Source: JAHIZC01 sp043813305 (lineage in GTDB: Bacteria; Omnitrophota; Gorgyraeia; Gygaellales; Profunditerraquicolaceae). Taken from it: a stretch of 64,000 nt of DNA. Location of the stretch: positions 1 through 64,000 of the forward strand of contig JBDRLC010000064.1 in assembly GCA_043813305.1 (NCBI GenBank), given 5' to 3'. Shown here in pieces: positions 35,142-42,800 of this stretch; the first letter of the stretch is position 1; each line of letters begins with the position of its first letter. The notes under the pieces were generated by a model, which saw only the letters and a program-made list of their open reading frames with translations, had not been told where the DNA came from and did not search any database. The position numbers were made by a program, and so were the translations under genes.

Positions 35142-36632
35142 ATGAGCCTGCAAAGACTTAAGATTCCTTTTTTAATAGTTATACTTATCGCAGTTAGTTT
35201 TGGAATATATGCGAATTCTTTAAGCGGAGATTTTTTGGTTGATGATACATCGGCTATTCTGGAAAATGAACGCATACATGACCTAAAGCTATATTTTTCT
35301 AAATATTTTGGGTTTCGGATTAACATACTCAGTGAACTGGCATGGCTGTTTATCTGGCATTTTGCAGGCCCCAACCCTTTCTATTACCATCTATTTAATG
35401 TATTTGTTCATGTTGGCTGTGTGATTTTAGTTTTTATTCTTTGTGACCTGTTATTTGAAAATCTTGCCCTTTCTTTCTTAAGCAGCCTGATTTTCGCACT
35501 CCACCCTATTCATACCGAAGCAGTAAGTTGGATTTCCGGCGGCCATTACGCCTTTTCTAGTTTATTTTTTATCACTGCTTTGATTTTCTACATAAAAGCG
35601 GAAAAATCTCTTCTTAACCTTACTCTTTCAGTAATTATTTTTGCATTATGCCTATCTACGGGTAATGCAGCCGCTACCTTACCGATTATGTATATTTTGT
35701 ATGATCTATTTTTTCGAAAGCAAAATGCGCAATCATCCTCCCTTAGAAGATTAAGAGTATTGATTCTCTCCATAATATTAGTTACTTCTTCTATTTTTGT
35801 AGTCACTTATCTTATCAGGCGAAATGAATTTACGCGGATAATATTTTATTACCGTGGCCCCCATTACTTAATAGTTATTGCCAAGGCCTTTGTTTACTAT
35901 TTAAAGCTTCTCTATCTGCCGTTGGCCAGAGGGCTGTATCATCCTTTTGCCTTTGATAGCGCTGAAATCCAGAAGATTAGCCCGGCTTTCTTTTTTTCTA
36001 TAATCATTGTAATGATTTCTCTGGTCTCTTTCTTTAAATGCAAACGTAACTTAAAACCCGTCTCTTTTGGGATTATGTGGTTTTTTGTTACATTTGCCCC
36101 ATTTTCGAATGTTATACCTATATGCAACATTGTCTCAGAAAGGTATCTTTATTTACCTTCTGTTGGTTTTTCAATAATCCTCGCAGCCTTGTTTTTGAAG
36201 GTTTGGGAAATTATTAACAGAAATACTCAATACAAAGCGGTGCTCAGGTTTGCCTGTATTGTGATTATGAGTTTGTTTTTAGGCTCATACACTTTCTTGA
36301 CTTTAAAACAGAATTATGAGTATAATAATATGATTACCTACTGGGAGACCAATATAAAGAATTTCAAAGACGGCTACCTGGTTTATAATAATTTAGCCGG
36401 GACATATTATAAGATGGGGCTGATTGATAATGCCATAGCTTATTGCTGGATAAGCCTAAGAACTAATCCCAATCAGCCGTATGTCTGGTGTAATCTAGGT
36501 AATATTTATAGAGAGATGGGTGATTTGGAGCAGGCCAGAAATTGTTATAAGGCGATCCTTGAAATAGATAAAAATTATTTTCCGGCACACAAGGCATTGG
36601 AGGAAATTAAGGCAGAGTTAGATGAAAAATAG
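35142..36632 (+). CDS. TMTC-like multi-pass protein with TPR tail (candidate O-glycosyltransferase)
   Basis: 496 aa. About ten membrane helices over residues 8-395, a short acidic lumenal motif VDDTSAILENERI after helix 1 (the Asp region of GT-C glycosyltransferases), ALHPIHTEAVSWISG, and a C-terminal TPR region (about 415-490; YYKMGLIDNAIAYC, LGNIYREMGDLEQARNCY). This matches the TMTC/DUF1736-type O-mannosyltransferase family. Its place between pilin and minor pilin genes suggests pilin glycosylation, which is inference. Confidence 0.7.
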   Translation: MSLQRLKIPFLIVILIAVSFGIYANSLSGDFLVDDTSAILENERIHDLKLYFSKYFGFRINILSELAWLFIWHFAGPNPFYYHLFNVFVHVGCVILVFILCDLLFENLALSFLSSLIFALHPIHTEAVSWISGGHYAFSSLFFITALIFYIKAEKSLLNLTLSVIIFALCLSTGNAAATLPIMYILYDLFFRKQNAQSSSLRRLRVLILSIILVTSSIFVVTYLIRRNEFTRIIFYYRGPHYLIVIAKAFVYYLKLLYLPLARGLYHPFAFDSAEIQKISPAFFFSIIIVMISLVSFFKCKRNLKPVSFGIMWFFVTFAPFSNVIPICNIVSERYLYLPSVGFSIILAALFLKVWEIINRNTQYKAVLRFACIVIMSLFLGSYTFLTLKQNYEYNNMITYWETNIKNFKDGYLVYNNLAGTYYKMGLIDNAIAYCWISLRTNPNQPYVWCNLGNIYREMGDLEQARNCYKAILEIDKNYFPAHKALEEIKAELDEK

Positions 36633-37140
36633 GAACTCTTTCACTTTAATAGAATTAGTTTTAATCTTGCTTATAGGAGGGATCATGGCAGCTATGGCAA
36701 TAACGCAGGGGCCGGATATCCAGGGGGTAAGGTCAAGGCAAGCTGCTTATAAAATCAAGTCAGACTTAAGGTACGCCCAGAGCTATGAATTAGTGTCTCG
36801 TAAGCGAACAAGAGTTGCTTTTGATACCGACAATGAAAGCTATAGTATTTATTATGAACAAACAGCAGGTAACAATGACTGGACATTAGCGGTTAACCCT
36901 TTAACTAAGAATAACTTTACAGTAGACTTTACGCAGCTGGAGTTTTCTAATGTTGATATTGTATCGGTAAATTTTGAAGGAACAGGTTTAGACCTGGTGT
37001 TTGATTCAAGTACCCCATATAGTTATAATTCCGGTACTCAGGTAGCAACCCAACTTACGAGCGAAGGTATTATATCTCTTTCTGATAGCATGTCCGTGAC
37101 AGTCGAGCCAAACACAGGAAAGGTCTCAGTTGATGGATAA
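36622..37140 (+). CDS. Minor pseudopilin (GspH/FimT-like)
   Basis: 172 aa. N-terminal RNSFTLIELVLIL: Ser in place of the usual Gly at -1 and Glu at +5, then a helix to about 32, followed by a GspH-like region (RQAAYKIKSDLRYAQSYELVSRKRTRV). Overlaps the preceding gene by 11 bp and the following one by 8 bp. Confidence 0.82.
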   Translation: MKNRNSFTLIELVLILLIGGIMAAMAITQGPDIQGVRSRQAAYKIKSDLRYAQSYELVSRKRTRVAFDTDNESYSIYYEQTAGNNDWTLAVNPLTKNNFTVDFTQLEFSNVDIVSVNFEGTGLDLVFDSSTPYSYNSGTQVATQLTSEGIISLSDSMSVTVEPNTGKVSVDG

Positions 37141-37531
37141 AAGGGGTTTTACTCTTATTGAACTGACTTTAGTAATTGTTATAATGGGGTTAGTCTGCGC
37201 AGGGTTAGCCGCGCTTATATATCAGACCCTGCAGGGTACACATAAACCAGAGGTAATTACCATAGCAACCGCACTTGCTAAAAAAGAAGCTGAGCGCGTA
37301 ATCCGGTTTGATTTTGCTAATCTAGTTGATGAAAACCGCGATAGCCCCTTAGCTTACAGCGGAGACCTTTCTCAGTATAGCCGGGAAGTAAGAGTAGATA
37401 GTATTGATACTGTCCAGCCTGACCTAGGCTCAGATCCTACAATGGAAACTTATAAAGTGGTTGAGGTGAGAGTTCATCATGCCTCTATCGGTTATCTATC
37501 AATAATATTTTTAAAGGTGGTTTACGAATGA
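37133..37531 (+). CDS. Minor pseudopilin (GspI/PilV-like)
   Basis: 132 aa. Class III signal DKRGFTLIELTLV with a normal Gly at -1, helix to about 30 and a small beta domain. Start at ATG 37133 (a TTG one codon earlier is also possible). Position between the H- and J-like genes fits GspI. Confidence 0.82.
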   Translation: MDKRGFTLIELTLVIVIMGLVCAGLAALIYQTLQGTHKPEVITIATALAKKEAERVIRFDFANLVDENRDSPLAYSGDLSQYSREVRVDSIDTVQPDLGSDPTMETYKVVEVRVHHASIGYLSIIFLKVVYE

Positions 37532-38031
37532 AGCAGAGAAAAGCCTTTAGTTTAATTGAGATGATAATGGTCATGGTGATATTAGGCATCATTGCCGGCA
37601 TAGGCGCTCCTTTGATTGCCGAGACCGGTCGGGGATGGCTTCTGCATGTACAGCGAAAGGAGATGTCTGAGAGCGCAAGAATAGCGATAGACAGGATGAC
37701 CAGAGAGATAAGAAGGATAAAGGATACGACCAGCGTAATTACCGCCAGTAACACAGCTTTTCAGTTTGTTAATATTGACGATGAGAACATCACCTTTGAT
37801 AGCTCCGGTACAACGTTACGCCGTACGATTGACGGCACGACAAATGAATTAGCCGATAACCTGGATAGTATATCTTTTACTTATTATGATACCTCAGGTT
37901 CAACCATAACTACGCCTGATGTAAGCCCGCAGGAGACAGATATTAGAAGGATAGAAATAAGCCTGACTTTTTCTTTGGGCGGAACACAGCTAACTGTAGT
38001 CTCCCAGGTGTGGCCGCGGAGGTTTCTATGA
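37528..38031 (+). CDS. Minor pseudopilin (GspJ/PilW-like)
   Basis: 167 aa. Signal QRKAFSLIEMIMV with Ala in place of Gly at -1, Glu at +5, helix to about 28. The mature part has SARIAIDRMTREIRRIKD, typical of GspJ. Start overlaps the previous stop (ATGA). Confidence 0.82.
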   Translation: MKQRKAFSLIEMIMVMVILGIIAGIGAPLIAETGRGWLLHVQRKEMSESARIAIDRMTREIRRIKDTTSVITASNTAFQFVNIDDENITFDSSGTTLRRTIDGTTNELADNLDSISFTYYDTSGSTITTPDVSPQETDIRRIEISLTFSLGGTQLTVVSQVWPRRFL

Positions 38032-39074
38032 GGAGTATTATTGCCAGTAAAAAAGCCACCGGCATCATAGCAGTAATATTCATCGTGCTTATGGCTTCGG
38101 TTATGGGAGCTACGATTACCTCTTTATTAGGTACAGACACAGGCGGAAGTATTTACTATTTACAGTCACAGCAGGCATTTTTTATTGCTGAAGGAGGCAT
38201 CCAGTATGTGTTAGACAAGCTAAGGTTAGATGAGGAATATAGAGCGAGCCTTTCTACAGTAACCGAGGATTTAGGCCCAGGCAGCTTTTCCGTGGATGTT
38301 GTAGATCAGGGTTCAGGGGAATATACTATTACCTCAACCGGGACAGTAGGCCACTCCAGCAGACAGGTAGCTCAAAGCGTTGATTACACTTCCTTGCTTT
38401 TAGATCAGACTATCCACGGAGACGGAAGCTCAGTTAACTTTAGCAGCACTACTTCTTCTACGGTAGTTGGCGCTGTCAGTTGTCACGTAAGTGTTGTAGG
38501 TTACGGAGGAGTTACGATCACCGGTGAAATAACCGAGGGTTTAGCCAGGCTGCATCCTAGTTTGGATTTTAGTTATTATGCCGGGATAGCTGATACTTAT
38601 TCTACCTCTAATCTTACATTCGCCAACGGTACCTATAATGGCGTCTACTATACAACTAAAAAAGCTACGATAGGTAATAATGTTACGTTAAACGGCTCTA
38701 TTATCGCTGCGGGTTCTATAGACTTTAACGATAAAGCAGATAATGTGCAGATTTCTCAAAGTAATAATTACCCTGCTTTAGCAAGCGGCAGCGCTATCAA
38801 CAGTAGTTGTAGCGGTCCCCCTTCTCAGAGAGTCGGTTTACAGAATAGCACAATTAACGGCCTAATTTTCTCTGCAGGCAATGTAACCTTTAACTATATG
38901 CAGAATACCACCTTTAATGGTTCGGTATTAGCAGACGGTAATCTTAATTTTCAGAGTGGGAGTAATTGGACGATTGCTTACGATGAAACTATATTTGACC
39001 CAATGACCCCAGGGTTAAACGTAGGAGAAGAGCTAGAAGCTATACTGCAAGATGATTGGAATGAAAGCTATTAA
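38028..39074 (+). CDS. PilX/GspK-like tip protein
   Basis: 348 aa. N-terminal helix KKATGIIAVIFIVLMASVMG without a clear FTLIE motif, an N-terminal segment with QSQQAFFIAEGGIQYVLDKL (the PilX/GspK pattern) and a long Ser/Thr/Asn-rich beta domain. The ATG at 38028 overlaps the preceding stop (ATGA), with SD GGAGG 6 nt upstream, and is preferred to GTG 38010. Likely the tip of the pilus or pseudopilus. Confidence 0.72.
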   Translation: MRSIIASKKATGIIAVIFIVLMASVMGATITSLLGTDTGGSIYYLQSQQAFFIAEGGIQYVLDKLRLDEEYRASLSTVTEDLGPGSFSVDVVDQGSGEYTITSTGTVGHSSRQVAQSVDYTSLLLDQTIHGDGSSVNFSSTTSSTVVGAVSCHVSVVGYGGVTITGEITEGLARLHPSLDFSYYAGIADTYSTSNLTFANGTYNGVYYTTKKATIGNNVTLNGSIIAAGSIDFNDKADNVQISQSNNYPALASGSAINSSCSGPPSQRVGLQNSTINGLIFSAGNVTFNYMQNTTFNGSVLADGNLNFQSGSNWTIAYDETIFDPMTPGLNVGEELEAILQDDWNESY

Positions 39075-39093
39075 TATGATACAATAATCTGCT

Positions 39094-40809
39094 ATGGATT
39101 TTAAGAAAATATTTAATCAGAACAACCTACCCAAGAAACTCAAGGACTCGGATAGCAAATCCCATCCGAGTAATTTATTCAAAATATCCAATAAGATAGA
39201 TATCAAACAAATACTCGGTTTTTCTAAAAAAGTAGATTCGGTCATGCTTGTTGATATAGGTTCTAAATTGACCATGCTTAATATCCAATTAGGCCATCAA
39301 CTTAAGGTAAATTCTATGAAGAGTGTTGAATTTACTGATGATAACAGAGACGAGATTATTATAAACTCACTCCAGGATTTCATCCAGGAGCATGATATCC
39401 AGCATAAAAATGTAATTCTTAGGCCTGATTTGGTTTCGCTCCAGCTTAAACGTATACAGCTTCCCGCAGTGCCTGATAAGGAGCTGCTGGGAGCAATTAA
39501 GTGGGAGCTTAAAGAAACAGTGCCTTATGATTTATCAAAAGCAGTTCTGGATTTTAGAATTATCGCAAAGATAACTAAGGAGGATAATTCCAAGGCACTT
39601 GATATTATATGCTTCGTAGCCGAGGAAGATGAGATTAGGCAGCAAGTTTCACTTTTGAAACAATTAGGACTTACCTGTCTTACGGTTGGCGTTCTGCAGC
39701 TTGGCTATGTTAATTTAATTGCTCAACTCGCTGAGCAAGAAAATGAACCCATAGGGCTCCTGCATCTTGAGAATAATATAACCTACTTATGCGTTTATCT
39801 AAATAATAAATTGGCATTTTATAGAGAGATACCCGTTTCAGTCAATAGTTTAAAGGTTTCCTTAAAGAGCGTATTGGTTTCTGATAAAGGCAAGATTGAG
39901 TTATCTCCTGAAGAGTTAGAGGAAGTTTTATTTACAATTGGTATACCCAAAAAAGATGCGGTGTATAAAGAAAAGCTTAGTTCGATCCAGATCTTATCAA
40001 TGTTGCGTCCGCATTTAGAACGCATGGTGAATGAAATAAAGCGTTCTCTGACTTATTATACTTCTCATTTTGGCGAAGCGCGCGTTAAGAAGTTGCTGAT
40101 TGCAGGATTTACCTCCAGGATCCCTAATTTAGATGAATTTCTAGCCAATGAACTATCTTTGAATATCTCGAGGTTACCTTTGTCCGAAAAATTTATAGTT
40201 TCTTCAGAAGTTGATCCTGAATTATTGTTTCAGGTTTCTGGAAGTTTAGGGTTAGTTTTAGATTATGAGAAAAACATAAATCTGCTCCCCTTTGAGTTTA
40301 GAACTGAAAAACTCGAGAAACTCGAGAAGGTCTCTCTGCGCTGGGTGACTTTTCTTGTATTTCTTTTATTAATCATCTCATATTTTTTTGCGAGGGTAGG
40401 CGTTGCTGCTTATAAAAAAGGCCTAGACACTTCGGTTATATACTTTAATACATTAAGCGAGATAAGGAAGGTTAACTCAAGGCTCGGAGAATTGAAAAGT
40501 TTTGTTACTGATGTAAGGAATAAAGATATTCCCGCATATATGATTTTAAAGAAATTAAGCGCTATCGCACCTAAAGAGCTATTTTTTAATCATTTTTCAT
40601 TAGACAATGGAAGCAGATCAGGAACTATCAGGGGGTATGTCAAAAATACGGAAAAGAACCCGGATGTTATATTAACCAAATTTATCCGCTCAATGCAGGC
40701 TTCCTATTATTTTACAAATACAGATATTTTATCGGTTAAGAAAAGCAAGGGAGATGCTTTTGATCTTACTAATTTCGATATAACTTTCAAGTTGCAAGAG
40801 GGGCATTAA
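39094..40809 (+). CDS. PilM-PilN fusion (GspL-like assembly protein)
   Basis: 571 aa. Residues about 45-395 form a PilM/FtsA-like actin fold (VMLVDIGSKLTMLNI, PAVPDKELLGAIKWE, KKLLIAGFTSRIPNLDEFL). A membrane helix at about 408-428 and a coiled periplasmic PilN-like domain to the end follow. In many T4P systems PilM and PilN are separate; here they are one protein, as in GspL. It is followed by PilO- and PilP-like genes, keeping the M-N-O-P order. Confidence 0.85.
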   Translation: MDFKKIFNQNNLPKKLKDSDSKSHPSNLFKISNKIDIKQILGFSKKVDSVMLVDIGSKLTMLNIQLGHQLKVNSMKSVEFTDDNRDEIIINSLQDFIQEHDIQHKNVILRPDLVSLQLKRIQLPAVPDKELLGAIKWELKETVPYDLSKAVLDFRIIAKITKEDNSKALDIICFVAEEDEIRQQVSLLKQLGLTCLTVGVLQLGYVNLIAQLAEQENEPIGLLHLENNITYLCVYLNNKLAFYREIPVSVNSLKVSLKSVLVSDKGKIELSPEELEEVLFTIGIPKKDAVYKEKLSSIQILSMLRPHLERMVNEIKRSLTYYTSHFGEARVKKLLIAGFTSRIPNLDEFLANELSLNISRLPLSEKFIVSSEVDPELLFQVSGSLGLVLDYEKNINLLPFEFRTEKLEKLEKVSLRWVTFLVFLLLIISYFFARVGVAAYKKGLDTSVIYFNTLSEIRKVNSRLGELKSFVTDVRNKDIPAYMILKKLSAIAPKELFFNHFSLDNGSRSGTIRGYVKNTEKNPDVILTKFIRSMQASYYFTNTDILSVKKSKGDAFDLTNFDITFKLQEGH

Positions 40810-40821
40810 GAATCTGAGGCT

Positions 40822-41382
40822 ATGAAAAGGATAACTAGAGAACAGAAAAAAATTATTTTTATTGCTAGCATCATCGTAGTTTTTCTTATCTGCTTCTGGG
40901 TATTTATCTATCGGCCGCAAAGCGAAAAATTCAATTCAATTAAGAAAGAATTAAAGAATACAAAAACAAAAATCGAAGAAATAAATAATATAATTCGAGG
41001 GAGAGATTTGGTGGAAGCAGTAAAAGATTTGAATATAGAGTTTAATCAAATGGTAAATCTTCTGATACTGGAGGATGAGGACGTAATATCGCATCTATCT
41101 GAGTTTGCCAGAAAGTTAAAAATAGAAGTCAAAGATATAATCCCATCAAAAAGGGAATTATTTGAGGGTCAGGTCGTCGGTTATGATATAGAGGTGCTGC
41201 CGATTTCCCTGAGCCTGGTGTGCGAGTATAAAAATTTGGGGGATTATTTAAACTTTTTGTGGGAGGATTTCCCGGCCCTGGTAAGGATAAAGCAGCTTCA
41301 GATCTTTGAAGAAGGAGGAGGTGACAATCCTTTTTTAGATGTTAGATTGCAAATCTTAGCTTATTTAGTTAAAGAAAAATAA
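40822..41382 (+). CDS. PilO-like alignment protein
   Basis: 186 aa with an N-terminal membrane helix (about 9-29), a coiled coil (about 35-60) and a ferredoxin-like periplasmic domain (about 90-180; LKIEVKDIIPSKRE, FLWEDFPALVRIKQLQI). Matches PilO/GspM, which pairs with PilN at the inner membrane. Confidence 0.82.
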   Translation: MKRITREQKKIIFIASIIVVFLICFWVFIYRPQSEKFNSIKKELKNTKTKIEEINNIIRGRDLVEAVKDLNIEFNQMVNLLILEDEDVISHLSEFARKLKIEVKDIIPSKRELFEGQVVGYDIEVLPISLSLVCEYKNLGDYLNFLWEDFPALVRIKQLQIFEEGGGDNPFLDVRLQILAYLVKEK

Positions 41383-41384
41383 AT

Positions 41385-41843
41385 ATGGATAAGAAACGCA
41401 TTGAGATAATTATCACTTCTGGTTTGGTCTTAGTCCTTATTCTTGCTTGGCTAAGGATGTTCGGTTTTATGAAAAAAAGAAAGGCTCCTGTGCCAAAGCC
41501 CAATCTTGCAGCTTCAACTCAACCCATAAGAGCGGCTAGAGAAGCTGTTATCTTAGGGTCTGAACAAGGGGGCCTTAAAGAGAATGGGAAATGGAAGGAG
41601 GAAGAGAGGTTAGGATGGGTGAGGTGTCCTTTTTCTGGCAGGGCGTATATTAGCACTGAAGGAGCTATAGGGTTGATCCTCACCGGTATAAACTGGGATC
41701 AAGAGAAAGCCATTGCCATAATAAATAATAAAATATTAATGACAGGCGAGAAAGTAGGTCCGTATACCGTAGTTAGTATAGAGAAGGAAAAAGTAATTTT
41801 AAACGATGGTGCTGATAAGCTGGAACTCCGCCTCTCTCAATAA
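41385..41843 (+). CDS. PilP/GspC-like periplasmic adaptor
   Basis: 152 aa. N-terminal membrane helix (about 7-25), linker with KKRKAPVPKP, then a C-terminal beta domain (about 85-150; LILTGINWDQEKAIAIINNK, VGPYTVVSIEKEKVIL) typical of the homology region of PilP/GspC, which contacts the secretin. The secretin itself is not in the window. Confidence 0.78.
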   Translation: MDKKRIEIIITSGLVLVLILAWLRMFGFMKKRKAPVPKPNLAASTQPIRAAREAVILGSEQGGLKENGKWKEEERLGWVRCPFSGRAYISTEGAIGLILTGINWDQEKAIAIINNKILMTGEKVGPYTVVSIEKEKVILNDGADKLELRLSQ

Positions 41844-41850
41844 CCCCATA

Positions 41851-41890
41851 AAAAATTCCCACACTTCAATTAATAGGTGTGGGAATTTTT
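41851..41890. terminator. Bidirectional terminator between pilus operon and csp
   Basis: Perfect 14-bp stem AAAAATTCCCACAC (41851-41864) with its complement (41877-41890) and a 12-nt loop. A and T runs serve both strands, so it ends the pilus operon (plus) and the csp gene (minus). Confidence 0.92.
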
Positions 41891-41911
41891 GTCCTGGCAC
41901 TTGTATTTTAC

Positions 41912-42115
41912 TTATGCTGCTTTAGTTACGTTAGTTGCCTGATCTCCCTTTGGACCCTGGGTGACCTCAAATTCTACCTCATCGCCTTCGTTAAGGCTCT
42001 TATAGCCATCTGCGCCGATTGCACTGTAATGGACAAATACTTCCTTGCCGTCATCAGAAGTGATGAAGCCATAACCCTTTTGGTTACTGAACCATTTCAC
42101 TTTTCCTCTTGCCAT
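41912..42115 (-). CDS. Cold-shock domain protein
   Basis: 67 aa, a single CSD. RNA-binding motifs RNP1 (KGYGFI) and RNP2 (VFVHY) are intact (KWFSNQKGYGFITSDDGK). Acts as an RNA chaperone that melts secondary structure, often at low temperature. Good SD GGAGG on the minus strand. It has a long structured leader and its own promoter, typical of regulated csp genes. Confidence 0.96.
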   Translation of the reverse strand: MARGKVKWFSNQKGYGFITSDDGKEVFVHYSAIGADGYKSLNEGDEVEFEVTQGPKGDQATNVTKAA

Positions 42116-42361
42116 ATCTTACCGTCTCACCTCCTTCAATGAGCACATAACTTATGGAACAACGTGAACATAAGTTACTGTACGAATTGAACCCTTGACA
42201 TCTTCAATGTCAAGGGTTATTTCGGCCATACAACTTACGTTCTCTTTCGCTCCGTAAGTTGTGGCCTCAATAAAAAACCGCAAAGCTAAAATCGAATCCT
42301 GGCTTTACGGTAATTTTATAATTCTCAAAACCTTACTTCTCCTTAAGCTAATTACAAGAGT
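42116..42361 (-). promoter_or_regulatory. Structured 5' leader of the csp gene
   Basis: Predicted leader of about 240 nt. It contains four stem-loops, read from the promoter: ACCG.AAAGC stem (42277-42286 with 42302-42311), GGCCA plus CAACTTACG stem (42224-42239 with 42253-42266), a 12-bp perfect stem AACCCTTGACAT (42190-42201 with 42207-42218) and a 9-bp stem TAACTTATG (42148-42156 with 42169-42177). Long structured leaders are known thermosensors in E. coli cspA; similar function here is inference. Confidence 0.6.
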
Positions 42362-42389
42362 AATATATCATTTTTTTTAATTTTGTCAA
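42362..42389 (-). promoter_or_regulatory. csp promoter (minus strand)
   Basis: On the minus strand TTGACA (42384-42389), 16-nt spacer, TATATT (42362-42367) with TG upstream. The -35 overlaps that of the divergent tRNA promoter. Confidence 0.7.
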
Positions 42390-42409
42390 TTTCTTTTTTA
42401 TGATATAAT
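42383..42409 (+). promoter_or_regulatory. tRNA-Thr promoter
   Basis: TTGTCA (42383-42388), 15-nt spacer, TATAAT (42404-42409) with extended TGA. Confidence 0.6.
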
Positions 42410-42443
42410 TACATGTCTTTCGCTGGCGTAGCTTGAGTCGGTA

Positions 42444-42495
42444 CCTGCCTGCCCTGCCTGCCGTCAGGCAGGCGTCAGGCAGGCGTCAGGCAGGG
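42444..42495. repeat. GC-rich 11-bp tandem repeats and inverted copies
   Basis: GTCAGGCAGGC repeated three times (42463-42473, 42474-42484, 42485-42495), preceded by the inverted CCTGCCTGCC blocks from 42444. Much more GC-rich than the surrounding DNA. The stretch between csp and tRNA-Thr holds the leader, this repeat and a CCTCGACT-type repeat (near 42509); no gene is seen. Confidence 0.85.
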
Positions 42496-42556
42496 AGCAG
42501 TCTTTCGCCCCTCGACTGAGAGCAGAAGAAACTATTAAGTCCGGGGTCCCTCGGTT

Positions 42557-42631
42557 GCCGATGTGGCTCAATGGTAGAGCAAGGCTTTCGTAAAGCCTGG
42601 GTTGGTGGTTCGATTCCACTCATCGGCTCCA
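42557..42631 (+). tRNA. tRNA-Thr (anticodon CGT)
   Basis: Complete cloverleaf: acceptor GCCGATG/CATCGGC, D arm GCTC/GAGC, anticodon stem AGGCT/AGCCT with loop TTCGTAA (anticodon CGT), T arm GGTGG/CCACT with TTCGATT, and an encoded CCA end. Reads ACG. Confidence 0.97.
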
Positions 42632-42722
42632 TAAAAATCTCTCGAGGGATCCCGAGCCTACATCTGTAAGTTAGCATAAAGCGAGGGATAAAGCACAGCG
42701 CGGTGGTTTCCCGATTGGCTAA

Positions 42723-42773
42723 TTAATACGCGGTCGGGATTCCGACAGAGATTTTGTTAATACGCGGCCGGGA
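42723..42773. repeat. Direct repeat TTAATACGCGG near tRNA-Thr
   Basis: TTAATACGCGGTCGGGA (42723-42739) and TTAATACGCGGCCGGGA (42757-42773). The second is followed by CGATTCCACTC, an 11-nt match to the T arm of the tRNA. Together they mark the 170 bp between tRNA and MFS gene. Confidence 0.6.
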
Positions 42774-42800
42774 CGATTCCACTCGCCAGCTTATAATTTT

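Noticed and set aside
41879..42142. Plus-strand 87-codon ORF over csp
   Set aside because: Antisense to the clear cold-shock gene.
42463..42495. CRISPR array
   Set aside because: Units are 11 bp and directly adjacent, with no spacers or cas genes.
42486..42677. Minus-strand 63-codon ORF over tRNA-Thr
   Set aside because: It is antisense to the tRNA and the repeat; such spurious proteins are common in annotation.
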